Of a stretch of 64,000 bases of DNA, positions 1-13,000 are shown in pieces. Under the pieces are notes generated by a model. That model had not been told where the DNA came from and made no database searches. It saw only the letters and a program-made list of their open reading frames with translations. Numbering within the stretch: position 1 is the first letter of the stretch; the number at the start of each line of letters is the position of its first letter. Position numbers and translations under genes: made by a program. This DNA comes from Saccharina japonica. Its lineage: Eukaryota > Sar > Phaeophyceae > Laminariales > Laminariaceae. The stretch lies in NCBI GenBank assembly GCA_008828725.1, contig MEHQ01000451.1, positions 62,001 through 126,000 on the forward strand, read 5' to 3'.

Positions 1-3000
1 AGTTCAGGGTGCAGAGACCGAAATGTACTTTCCTCAAACCATAGTGAGTAATTCCAACTAACCTCAGCGCAGTTATCACGTAGATATTAAGAATCCCAAC
101 ACAAAAGTGGAAAACACATGCCGTTTTTCACAATATATATACCTGGATTTCTCACTCTTATGTTGAACCCCCACAGCATATGACATATACACATTTGACT
201 CTTCGTTTTAAAAATTTCTTGTAGTGAGATAGAAATCCGAAAATAAGAATCCAAACATATATATGTCCTCGGCAAATAGCCAACGTTCAGAAGTGTCACG
301 GGATACCAGGTATTTGTTTCAAGCATGTCCTGCCGCACTTGACGTACGATACCACCCTTTTCTTTGACAAAGAAAGCTACCCCCGGTGATAACAAAGAGC
401 TAAACTGAAGTAAAAAGGCACGTATATCACCGGGGTAGGTTACATACCATCCCCTGGGTCGATACGTCGTCCAAACAACAATACACATGTCACTGGGGGT
501 CCCACACAAGGGTACTGTAGCACCGCACAAAAGTGACTGGGTTTGTGGACTGGAGCATGCCACCCGGCATTCCAGGCATACACGTCATCCGAATCGACAC
601 GAGAGTTCGCACACAGACTTCATATACCAATATGCGGTGTTTGTGATATCACCCGTACCTTCTGTAGCTACGTTTGCATATGTATACGAGTGTTGTTTAT
701 AGATGTTGCTATCAAGTAGCTCGTTTGGGATGGTTGTGTGCCTCGATCTCCCGTCTTTCTCCTGGGCTAAATACCCATAACACCCTACGCTGAAACCTCA
801 ACCCCCCAGTAACTCTGAATTTGTCCATTTGGGCGACGTCCACGCTCTGGGTATAACAGGAATGAATTCCCGAAGACCGGCACGTCTCGCTGCCTGTCGC
901 TTCGTAACGCCAACATTTATCGTTACGGCCACGAATAATACACATGCACCCATTCGTGCATGTACATACTACCTGTCTGCCATGTCTACGCATGCCGACG
1001 AGGGGATAATTGTGTTTCCAAGGTAGCTCGATAATATTTCAAAGCGTGTCAACCTCCACTCTCAGTGTTTGCTCGGCATAGTCGCTAACTCGCAGAAGGG
1101 TGTATCGCTAGTACGGTGCACCCGACGCCGACACGCGGGACGCGGGTTCGAGGAAATACACCGAACCGATGTTGGGAACTCAAACTAAACTACCTATCGA
1201 TGACATAATTCAGGGTACGAAAGCACCTCTCCGTCGTGTGGTAGAGCTGTGGTACGTAGAGCTATGATAGGGGCGCACGAAACGCATATGAGTCCTTCAT
1301 TTGACCCCACGTTGATGCAAATGTTGAGAATATGTATGGGCTTTATTTTAAATACCCGATGAACCATCCGTTGGCCTGCACCTTTACGATAGAGATTGGC
1401 TAGCTCCTAAGTTTTGGAGCCCCATCAGGCAGAGGAAAACGGGCCAAAGCCTACCCTGCGGACCATATCACGGGCCCAGGAATTATCCATGGCGGTCTTC
1501 AATGTGATTGGTTGTTTGCCGTGCGCTCCTTGCGCTTTTGGTACCGAAGTACGTTGGCTGGCGTAGCATCCTCAAATGGCGTCACTGTAACTGCGATGTA
1601 CTGGTAGTTCGTATATCCCGCTGTTTACGACCACAAGGCTTGTCTTTCTTGTGTTTCTTGTATTCCTTGTCTTTCTCTAGGATGGAGAATAGCACGGACA
1701 CTTGACGCGGCCGATGTGGACGGGTAGACATACCGTTTTCATCGGAAGAACATAACGCACGGTTTATGGGTTGCCCACAGCCAGAACATTGATAGCACTT
1801 GCGGCGTTGATAGTGGTGAGCATTGATTGCATCCAACCGTTTCCTGTGTGCATGGGGTGCCCACACAAGGCCTGGGTCTGGAGGACACACAACCAATTAA
1901 ATCTCGGATATGCCTCCATCACCTACCGAACCACTCCCATCGTGTTATTTTACCGCTAACGTCATTTTGGATGAAACGACGTGGAGGATACAAATGTTTC
2001 ATTTCCGCCTTGTGCCGGATGCCTGCGGAGATGCGCATAATATAGTCGTACATTCCCCGTTTGTCATGATATATGTGTTAACACCATACCGGGTATGTGC
2101 AGGTTTATTGCTTTCGCGCACCAAACATTTCAAGATAATCGGCGCCACGGGTAGTAAAAGATGTATTGGAATGTTGTTGTAAATTCGGTGTGCACCTTGT
2201 TGTCTACCGCCTTAACGCGCCACGTCCAAGCGAAAACTACCCCGTATGACGTCATATACAGCCCCTACGTGATGCAGTAACGTGGACGTCATCCGTGTCG
2301 CGTGACCGCTTTCATGGTAAATATATGCCCTTGGTACGGACACGTCAATGCCAACTCATTTGGTATGTTTTGTCCGCTCGTTTGGGTGGCCAGCCCCCGT
2401 TCGTGCCTAGTTTCATGCTCGTGACAAGTTGGAGGCTGCACCGTCTCCCCGAAACGGCCATCGCCGGAAGTACAAGGTCCCCCGCACAGCCTACCAAACT
2501 AGTTTACTGCTGTTTAATTTTGTTCTCTTGCATCGCACAACCGCGTACAAGCTTTACCCCGGACACCCGAACAATAAAACATCTGCGAAATTCCTACCTT
2601 TGGGTCCAAAGAACATACACACATACACACATACACACTCATTGTTGTAGTTGCTTCCAACACCACAAACTATCCGACCCCGTATTATATGGTGTACAGT
2701 TTATGCCACGATCCGTACTACGATAGATAGGGGTTGCACTTGTCACCCAAACAGCATCTAGGTGACGGGTTCCTCAAGTGTGTAGCTAGCGAATCGGTTT
2801 AGATCTGATTGATTGATGAACATATTTCCCCATGGCACTGTGTTTTGAGCCTCAGCTTGAATGACTATAAGACAACGTTTTTATTGGTTGGCTTCCGTAA
2901 ATAGCTCCCGAACTATGGAGCACCACCCGATTAGCTAATATTGAATACGTCCACCGTTGCGAGTGTCTCATGTACGGGACTGGAAATACCTCTTGAGATG

Positions 3001-3953
3001 TAACTTTAGCAAACCCCGTGTCTACCGCAAGGGCAGCTTCAGGCTCAACTGAATACTGCTTGAACGCCCTGGCTTCAAACGGTACACACACTCGGCAGTT
3101 TCCGTATAGTGATTCCCCAGCCGGTACACACACTCGGTTGTTTCACGTTGGCGCTTCCAACGACAATATGGCACTTTGAACGCTGAGGTGAACCCGTTAT
3201 CCCGTTCGTCGACACGCGACCGCTGCAGTCGCCATGCTCGTACGACGGCATTAGCAATGCTTATCGCGTGGCGAACGTCTGAACTACTCTAATTGGTTAT
3301 TCCCGCACCATGGGCATCTATTTGAAGCAATCGATATTATGTGTTCGCGCCTCGCGTGTTTGCCGTGGCTTTCACCCTGTCCCGCGCCCTTTGCCATAAG
3401 GGGGGAACACTTAGAGTATGGTGCGAGACGCCCTTTCCTACCGGACCCTCGTTTTCTCTTCGATCCAATACACGTGTGTGTCGTTGCGATGGTCAACTCT
3501 CCCAGGCGTCGCCTCCCGAGCGTCTGCCACCTAGCGTGAACAGACAGTACCTTAATTATTAATCAACAACACCAGATTTTTTTTAAACGTGGCCGTGTAG
3601 TTTAACTTGAGCGAACAAAGACCAGCCACGCCAAACGTCGAACCTTTACATTTCGCCAACGTACTCCCATGCAGATACCACTGCTGACACAACGAGCGTA
3701 GTATACACCTCGTTAGGTAGCGCCGTTCAAATATTCAATATGTTGGGTGCAAGGCTTGTTTGCGCCTATCGTCGACAAAAATCGTGAGTGATAGCCCGTA
3801 CGCATATTTCCCATTTTTGCGGAATATATTTGTCTCTTTATTTCGCCCCTAATGTGGCTTTACGTTGCTGTGAGCCCAGTCGTACGCCGCCGACGTCGTT
3901 ATCACGATGGTTTTTCACTACGCACCCACTGTTTCCCACAACTGTGCCTTCAG
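1..3953. other. No gene recognised; diverged repeats only
   Basis: I see no reading frame here with domain similarity, compositional bias or splice-consistent structure; open frames are short and overlap on both strands. The stretch contains one member of a dispersed repeat (788-905). Missing 5' exons of the Pmp-repeat gene that starts to be visible at 3954 could lie here or left of the window, because its other introns reach 5-6 kb. Confidence 0.5.
788..905 (+). repeat. Dispersed repeat family 1, copy 1
   Basis: About 110 bp aligns by eye with 13288-13393: both run through 'CTCAAC..C.CAGT.ACTC.GAAT', then 'GCGACGT.CACG.TCTGG', then 'GACACGTCT'-like sequence. Part of the same block ('ACGTTCACGGTCTGG') recurs near 21270. 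No coding content is recognised, so this looks like an old mobile-element remnant. Confidence 0.55.
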
Positions 3954-4037
3954 GTGCCGTATGGGTGGGAAGTATTTCGAACATCACTTTCGACGGCAAC
4001 GCCATCTTCACAGCCAACTCGGCTTTGAGAAGTGGAG
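3954..4037 (+). CDS. Pmp-repeat exon 1 of those visible (84 bp, phase 1-1)
   Basis: A TTCAG acceptor at 3951-3953 and a GTGAG donor at 4038 bound an 84 bp exon. It needs one base from the preceding exon and leaves one. It reads GAVWVGSISNITFDGNAIFT followed by ANSALRSGG, a clean 28-residue Pmp repeat. The same-sized exon at 10320 matches in sequence and in both flanking introns, which argues for exon duplication. Confidence 0.6.
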
Positions 4038-7000
4038 GTGAGAAAGGTCGGCTGTCGTGCATCGCTTGAGATGAGGTGCATGTGACTCACTGCAACACCT
4101 CATACGTTGTTGTTTAAGGAAAGCAACGTCGTACTAATATGTCAAGACGAGAAATTGAAGCACGGCTGCATGATATTTTCCATACGGAAGATACTGAACG
4201 CGGACTGTGCACTGCTATTTGTCTTTAATGTATCGCGTGCGCGCGGCATTGCTCGGCATCAACGCGTGCCTAGTAGAGGAGATTCATGCAGTGGGGAACA
4301 ATGTGATATATTGAAATCCGTGTGAGAACTTCGTGGCGGTATTAGAAAGCGGAGAAGACGAACAAATGAAACTGTGTGTGTGATCCTTTTATGAGCCTGC
4401 GGGCGGTCGTGACATGCGGACAGTGCCCAAGGGTCTCCCGTCGCTGGTCGCGCGGTCGGTGAGCCCCATTTCGGTGTCGGCGATGATTTACACACTTTCT
4501 GGCGGATCCGCTCAGTTCTACTTCCTACATGAAGAATGGAGATGTTTTGGTCCCGTCGGCTGCATGCATTATCTGCATCGCTGTCGATGGTGCTATGCTG
4601 TCTATGTCCGACAATGTGATTTTCGTAGGTTGAAAAAACTTACAAGTTATGCGATCAATTGGATCTAAAGGGTTGCTTCCACCACTGAAATATAGATAGA
4701 CCGCTCATAAATGATATATACTGTACGCATGGAACCGTTGCTGCGCTATTTGTACAGTATATACTAGTATATATAGTGAGCTGTCACATTCCGGGATTAT
4801 TCTCGATTATGGTGTTGGTTTTTGACGAGGAGTTGTCACACGACCAGCACAAATGAGTTTCAAATGGTACGAGATTGTATAGGTCGTTTGTGAAGTTGAT
4901 CTGCAGAGGCTATTCCACGTATTCCGGTAGTATATGACTAGGAAACAAAGTGGTGTCCACGGTAGAATATGGGAATAGCTTCAGGAGTTTTCTCTAGGCG
5001 TGAAAGAGGCTTACTGCTAGTGTTGTGTTGCATGGTAGAAACAGGGCATGAATCTAAGTACACATTTGGTCAGAACTCAGAACGATTCTGCACTCGACGA
5101 CTTTTGCACTGGGAGACTTCGTTTTTCCCTCTACGACGCGAATACGCTACGATGGTAAATAATTCAATATATTCGTATACAGCATATCCTTCTTTCCTCT
5201 TCAACGCACAACCCGGAAGCATCATTACCCTGTCCACGAAGCGAGGCGAGCCTCGTGCGCAACATTTCCTTTTACACTAGCGATTGGACATTCTCGCAGA
5301 TCGTGCCGAGGTTCCGGTGGCAAGATGGACCTCGTGTGATGTATTGGGAGTACGTGCGCGGGAGACCGGAAAATCCAGCTCGTGTTGGGTTCGAATAAGT
5401 GGGAATTATGGTGGGGTCAGTACTCCACTTTCCCCCTGCAGAACATATGGCCTATGTCGAAGAGGTTAGCAACCGAGGCGCCGCTGAAGTAGCGGCGACG
5501 GAAGTCCCACGTGAAGCCAAAAGCACACTAAAACAAGCGCGGGAACATAGCGCAGTCGATGAGAGAGCGAATGCCCGAACGTGCGACGCCATTCCGACGC
5601 CGAATAACCGGCTTGCTCGGGTGGTTGGTGATATAGCGAGACAGCTGATACTTTGAAAAAAACTGGGAATCAAGGCGCAGCACCATGCGCTTGCGGACCA
5701 TATGATGAAACTCGGGCACTACCTGGGGGAGCAAGAGAACAAGCAGGAGCTGGTGTCAGAGCCTGGGCAGGAAGAGGTGGCAGTGAAGACGTCGGCACCG
5801 CTACCACTGCACCCGCCGCACTTCGAGGATGAGCAGTTAGTTTCGATAGAGAAAAGGCGTCTTGCGAAGCCGGCGAAGAGACCGCGGCCAGCACCATCAC
5901 CGCAGCCACCGCCACCGGCGCTGTTGTCTTGTCATATTTACTCAAGATTTCCCTTAACGGTTACAATCGAAACCACTGTGGTTGGCCGACATATGTTGCA
6001 AATCGTATCGCCGCTCGATATTTCAAATAGTTTAATCGATGCAACACTATGTTGCCAAGAACAGAGGGCAGACATCACCAGTTTATCGTTATAGTCTGCG
6101 TCTTTGTTCGAGTCAAGAAGTTTCAGGCATATCAGTACTTCAACCATTTCTAACAAGAGCCCGCCAATATACCCGGCGACGACCTCGGCCTTGCCACCGA
6201 CTAGAAATCAGCAAGACGAGTTGATGATACAACCGTCCTAAGTATCGCTGGCCTAACCAGGGGCTGACACTACTGTGATTCGATTTTCTCTGAGCCAAGT
6301 TGTATCGGGTACATGAAATTGGCACAAACTAATTTTGGATTGCTTGGTATGAGAGGAATGCCCTTTTTCGTAGGCTATAAATATGTTTTTTTAGCACGCC
6401 CAGGTAATTAAGCAGAGCATACAGACCCGTAATGCGCCGCTTTTTTGGGGTGACCCAAACTGATGTTAGATGATATCCGGTACACCATGGCATTATCAGG
6501 TGAAGTTGAAGTCGGTTAGGAAAATTGTTTCAACTTTGACACGGAGCATTTGTAAAACGAGTGCGTGCATTCCGTAAACCTGAGTTCATGAGCCACGGCG
6601 ACGGCCTGAATTTATACCGGCAATCTTCCTTCTCGTCGACGTTTCGTTACAAAACAATCATATTTTCCGCTGTTCGAATGTCTTGAGCAGGCTTTCGCAG
6701 GTTACACAGTTGCTGACGTAGTTGCTGGACGCGCCTCGCCGAATATTTACGGACAGCGGAAAAGGTCACACTCGCACTGTCACCCGGCCGCCGATCGCCG
6801 CGCAGGCTTCGGTTTTTCCTAGTACGTATAAACTACAAAGCACGATCTTGTCCCCGTGGAGGCCTACTTTGGGTTCGATTTATGTTGTTTCTACCTCGCA
6901 AGAAGCCAAACCCATCGCTCAATTCCACACTTGTCCTTGTTCATAGACCGGACGCGCTAACGCCCTCAAGTTGCTATATATACAATATTGTTTCCGCAGA

Positions 7001-10000
7001 CAGAATTCATGGTTGTTTATCGAGCCAAGGAATTACTGTAGTATAGTGCAGATACTACAGTAATCAGGTTTATACCTTGAGCATACCGAATCCCGATCAT
7101 GTAGGGGGTGTAATGAGCAGACAGCACTCTTGCATAATTTGTTGTGCACAATGATGTTTACAATTGCCAAACTGGTCGCGCAACGTCGTACAACAAGTGC
7201 ATAGGCAAGAACAGGTATTAGATTACTCCCAACAATCAAACGTTGTAATCGAGTGGTTTGAACCTAGCGCGTGGCAGTCAGAGTATGGGTCGGAGCTGTA
7301 GCGGAGTCACGCGTACGGTGCTGTGATCAAACCCATACAAATGCGATATATCTTGGTTAGGTGTTGGGGTTATTTTGTTTGGAACGAGAAGCGTGGTATA
7401 AAGCAAAATTCCGGCTCGAAGGCAACCGAATATACCGTTAGTCTAAGCACTGATAGTGCCTAGCTCTCGTCAGCGTCAACACAGCGGTGTTGCCAATATA
7501 CTTGTTGTACACATCCTATGTACACGAAACATGCTCAAACACTAAAATAAGTTTTCTTCCGTTACCGTGTAATTTGCACACCTAGCCTACCCCCTTCGTG
7601 GAAATTATTTACGCGAAAATGATGGATACTGGCCCCGTCGGCTCCTTCTCGTTAGTCGAAATGGTCTCCGCCTACAGTAGTATCTGCAATGCTCTTATTG
7701 ATGTTGTAGTTGTCCATGTTTTCGCCGGTCGGCGGTCGCCTGCTTTTACCTTATGAATACCAGGTTACAGTAGTTTAGGCTTCTTTCCCGCGTAAACTAT
7801 CGTACGCCAAAAGCCGTTCCAGTTCCGTTTCTGATTCCGGGTTCCTTTGCTCAACCGTGTGTCCCTGATAGAGTTCCCGCGTATACCATACACCTTGAAA
7901 ACACGTGCCCGTTATGAAACTATCGTGAAAGTGGGGGAAAGAGATCGTTTGCTGTTGCCTCACTGCAGATGTATTCGTCTATGTGGCTCTTTCCCGCCAT
8001 TTGTCAGATATCTTGCAACGAAAGTAGTGCATACAACGTGTATACTTGGTCTAGTGAAGAAAACAAAACTGCGATAGTATTCAAATGTACTAAACCCTTT
8101 GTGTTTGATGTAGGGCAAACATAAATATTATAACGATGGGGTTCTTATGCTACCGATGTCGGGTCTCCTCGTGTCTTACCGGCGTTGACGACACCAAGAG
8201 ACCATCAAGTAGTCTGCAGATCCCGGCATCCCCAAACGTATTACTGCCGGGGCACTATCACAAAACAGTGTATTGAAGTCAGATGGTCAAGCCGGCTGTC
8301 AAGGGAAGCGTTTGAGTGAGCACCTATTCGCGCCGCTGTATAAATGTTTGCGAAAATACGGTGTCTAAAATTTATTGATTTCCTATAGGGAAATTGGACA
8401 ACGTTCCCTAACCCTAACCCTAACCCAAAACCCCTACACCTATTTCACAAATGCTTCGTGCAGCATAGACGAACTAAAACAAACGCAGACATGCTAACAG
8501 CGACTGCATACCAGCAACGACGGATGGGGTACAGTTAATCGCAATGATGTTACTGTTATATCGAGGAAACCGACAATAGTAGCAACACCGATTCGTCACA
8601 CCTGGCACCAGAGGCAGTGGCGAAAGCAACAACAACTAGCAGCACCAGCCGCTGAGCTGCAAGCAGCTTCTATTTTGACTTTTCAATTCCGGAACCGAAC
8701 ATCCTTCTGGGCGCTGCTGCTACGATCTTGACTGCGCGCGCCACCGTACCAGCGTGCCCCACTTGGCTTGTTTTCGCAGATCGACACGTAGACCACGCCG
8801 ACTTCCCACCACGACACAGTCGCCGTAGCTTCTTCTGATTCTTCCTTTGCCGCCGTGTTGAGGGATAAAAAAGGATACACGAGCTGTCGTCATGCTATCG
8901 CACAATACAAACAAAGAGGTAATGGTAAGCGTACTCGAGTTGTCATTTCGGAAAAGCGCATCCTCCCCGACACCAAGTGGGCCCAGAGTGTGCCGTAACG
9001 GTGGCACGCTGGAACAATCCAACCCCGCCCGTGCGGGTCATGTTCCACTTACACCCCCCGAGTATCTGTGCTCCCAGCGGTTGTGTAGTTGTGCGGATAT
9101 TGTGGATATGTGCTAGCAACCGGTGGTGTGCGCGCCAGGAGTAGAAAAGGCTCGGTGATCGATAGGCCAATGGTATAGAGAAGCGAACCGTATCATGTGT
9201 TTGGTTAAACTCCTCCTTTCGCTAAAGTACAAGTTTGCCTTGTTTTCATCCAAATACCTCAGTTCCTGTTTTTGATTTAATTTTGTGGAAAAGTCATTTC
9301 TTGAAATGCTTCTCGGCAAATACTCTATTGTGCTGTTAGTTTACCTGTCACCCAGCGCGTCTGGCCGGCGTATCGCCCGGGATGCGCCGATTGAGCTTAC
9401 CGTGCAACGTGATAACAGCAGTACATAGCCACCATTGCCCTCAACTGCCTCTTCTACTGCCGTGCGGCGTTCACTCTAACTACTCACGTCATCATCGGTA
9501 TGTCGGTCATCGGTGATGCTGCAGCTTACCCCAGGAATGTATGAACCCGACATCCTCGTGCAATCTATCGTGCACGAGTTTTCCTGCTGGATGTGTTGGC
9601 GTTTCGCTCCGCTCCCTTGAATGCCTGGTCGGTGAAAACCCGATATGCTCCGTCCCGGCATTGCAGGGATGCCAGGGTCTATGGTCATACGACTACGGCC
9701 ACTCATGAAAATGAAGTACCCTCCCCCCCCTTGAATGCTAGATAGTTAACTGATATTCACCTGATGTCCTCAATCCTTCGAACTACACGAGGCAATGCCC
9801 ATCTTCTTAGCATAGCATAGTCAAATGAACCTAACCCGACCTACAACCCGGTTATATTGTTACCAAATACGTAATTTATACTTTCACAACCCACTGTTGC
9901 GACGAAACTGGCTTCCGGTGACATTGTCTGCGCATTAGTCATGATGCACCGTTGCGCAGTCGTTTTTGCTATAGACTCAGAACGAACCATGATGTTATCA

Positions 10001-13000
10001 ACCGCCGGGGTATTTGGAAACGACCCGATGCAGGTTCTAGTTTCTACACAACGCGTGCAGTGTCCACGTGTTTACGTGGCGGCTGGTTATGTTGAAGATG
10101 CTGGGAGCAGTACTTGGTTGCTCGTTTCGCCTAACCCTAACCCATATCGTGGGATAGAAAAGGCGCCACTGTTTTCTCTTTTGGCGGAAACTGTGTGTCC
10201 CTTCAATTCGCCCAAGAAAGTGCTTCACATTGTTGCGAGCCAGGTTGTGCAAAGCCGACGTCGTTATGAAGGACATTTTGAAACACCCACCCTTATGTTT
10301 CCCTATACTGTGCATGCAGGTGCCATCTATGGACAAATTACTTCTGATATCGTTATCGCCGGTAATGCAATGTTCGCCCACAACTGGGCTGGCGAAGATG
10401 GAGGTGAGAAAAGGCGCCTATCGTGCATCGCTTGATATGAGATGCATATCACTACAGTATTATTTCACGCTGCCAACGACCATTCAATACAAGTATTGCA
10501 TTCGATGAGGCCTCCCGCTCCGGAGCAGGGGGACCTCGCCCGGGAAACAATTTGCGTCTACTGTAGTGCGCCCTTGGCGCGGCGCCGATCCCTGAGATTG
10601 AAACGATCGTGCAGAAATATATTTCCAAGCCTGTGGGGTGGGCGGGAAGGCCTGTATGTTTCCTGCGCCTATGACGCTGTTCTCGGTGGGTGGCCAGACT
10701 TCGACGGACTGATCGCCTCGTGCGCTCCAATTCACAACAGTAGTTCGGACGAAGCCCTGGCTTCACAACCTTTGTGCCAAATATGTGTTCATTTGAATGG
10801 GTCCCGATTTTACTACAGTATTATTTCACGCTCCCAACGACAATTCAATGCAAGTATTGGATTAGATGAGGCTTCCTCCTCCGGTTGGTGGCCCTACCGA
10901 AACGTGCTTGTGTTTCTTAGGGCGACTTTAGCCACTCTACCGGGCGCTTCATTGTCTCGCCCACAAGTACTCTGTTCCACTGTATGTACCTCGTGATATT
11001 CCAGGCGTGTGTTGGCGCACACGCGTAGAAAACTGGCCCAACGGCTGGAGACAGCGGCCACTCGCTCGCGGTCGCGTAGCAGTGGTCCCGTTTCCTGTTT
11101 GACAGTTGGACCCGTGTATAGGTATTTTATCTGATGTATATATAGTCGATACCTTCTCCGTTTCCCATCCCGGTCATCATGGTCTTGTCAACGGTCGTAC
11201 CCGCCAACGACGTACTTCCCGAGCCTCGTACGCGGAATGGGTGCAGATTGGTCGGGCATTCCGCTAGTGCCCTTTCAACGCCGCTTCGTCGCCCACGTTG
11301 GCCAGTGCTTGCACCTGCTGCAGGGCATCGGAATATTCATATAGGGCCGTATATTCCGATGATGAACACGAACCGTGGTACCGGTGTAACGCTTGTGCTG
11401 CTGTAGAAAATTTGCCGTCGGCGACTGGTGCTTTGATCCTTTCATCATGAGTACTTGGAATAACAGAACGCCATAAATATATATACATACAAGGCTTTCC
11501 TACGGAGTGATCATAGTAAGGGCGACGCAAGAAATACGGATTACCTCGACCGCAGCAGAGCATCAACATAATACACAGCAGCAAAAACGGCAGAAGCCAC
11601 TAGACTGCTGCATCTTCACCTAAAACCGAGGGGCGCAGACAATAACGGCGTTAACCCGGTAAACTAAGGATGAATACATACACCAGGTATCCTGTTGTAT
11701 TATTGTACGATTTCACCGATCATTTAAAGTAAGTATTGGATTAGTTGAGGCCTCATATCCCGAAGCAGGGGGGGGCTCACCCGGGATAAACCACTCCCGT
11801 GCTGACTGCATACTCAGCGCGGTGGCGATTCCGGTCATTAAAGACTACCAACGCCGATACTGCTGTTAATTACCTGGTAGCTGGGCGAGTGTGGTGGTCA
11901 TAATTGTTTTTCAAAAGCCCCGATGGTTTGGCTTTTTGGCGCCTTGGGAAAGAATGATCTCGTGTGCTACATTCTGACCCAGTAGTTTCGGTTTCTACTA
12001 CAGTAGTGGAACCACATCTCTCAGGGCGGTATCGACCCCACAGACCACCGCCTTGGTCACCGGTGTTCTGAGGTCGCGGATGTTTGGATGCTTTTCGGAT
12101 CGAGGGATGGGACCCTATCTATCCACCTGGAATGGCGATGGCGCATGCTGGCTCTATGCCCGGAAACATCAAGTTTCCGGACTGTGCGGGGCGTTACCGA
12201 CCCGGGAGAACACCGTTTTCTTTCCTGGTTTGCTGGGGTTGCAGATGTATGGAAGCATTTATGATTCGCGAATGGTGCATTATCCTCGCCGGGTGAGGCT
12301 GCTCATGTTCACTCAATGGCTAGAAGAGTGGGGGTCCAACAACGTAGCGGTATCGACGCCGGGGATCCCAATTATCGTCCCCGGTTTGTTAGGGTTGAAC
12401 ATGTCTGAAAGGATTTATGATCCAGGGATGGGACCCTATCCTTCCCGGGTGGCGCTGGGTCATGCTGGCTCTACAGTTAAAATATATAATTTCCCACGCC
12501 GCGGTTGGAAGGTATGACCAAGGAGACCCTCGTTTTCGTCCCCGGTATATGTTAGAGTTGTACATGTACGGAAGGATTTATGATTCAGGGATGGGACCCT
12601 ACCCTTTCCTGGTAGCGTCGGCTCATGCTGGCTCTATGGCTTGCACAATATCCGTTGCGCAAAAACAAATTGTACATAACGCCGGCACCCTCAGGCATGG
12701 ATTTGGTCAATGTGATCGGCCAGTAGGATTCCTGTTTGTTTATTTTAGAGGTGAAACTATCCGAAACGCTGATTCTATATGTGGTCCGCCTCGACCCCAG
12801 GCCTTGTGGCTGGGGAATAGCCTCGGGGTTGTCGACTGCTGCTGCTTTTCTTGTGTGCCACTGGTGTTCTGCTGCTGCTGCTGGTCTGAGGTGCTGCTGT
12901 GCTGTGCTGCTGCTTATGCTGCTGCTGCTACGGCTGCTGCTGCTGCTGTTGCTACGAATGGGCTCCGCAAGTGAACGTAACCCGCCGCATTGCAATTAAC

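Larger units (their letters stand above)
4038..10319 (+). other. Large intron (6.3 kb) of the Pmp gene
   Basis: This stretch lies between two phase-compatible Pmp exons. It contains a broken coding-like stretch (5399-6094), an inverted repeat around 4707-4773 (ATATATACTGTA facing TACAGTATATAC), a pair of facing CTACTGTAGT-like words at 7033-7063, a telomere-like tract at 8406-8426 and one copy of a dispersed repeat at 9620-9730. An undetected Pmp exon inside cannot be excluded. Confidence 0.45.
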
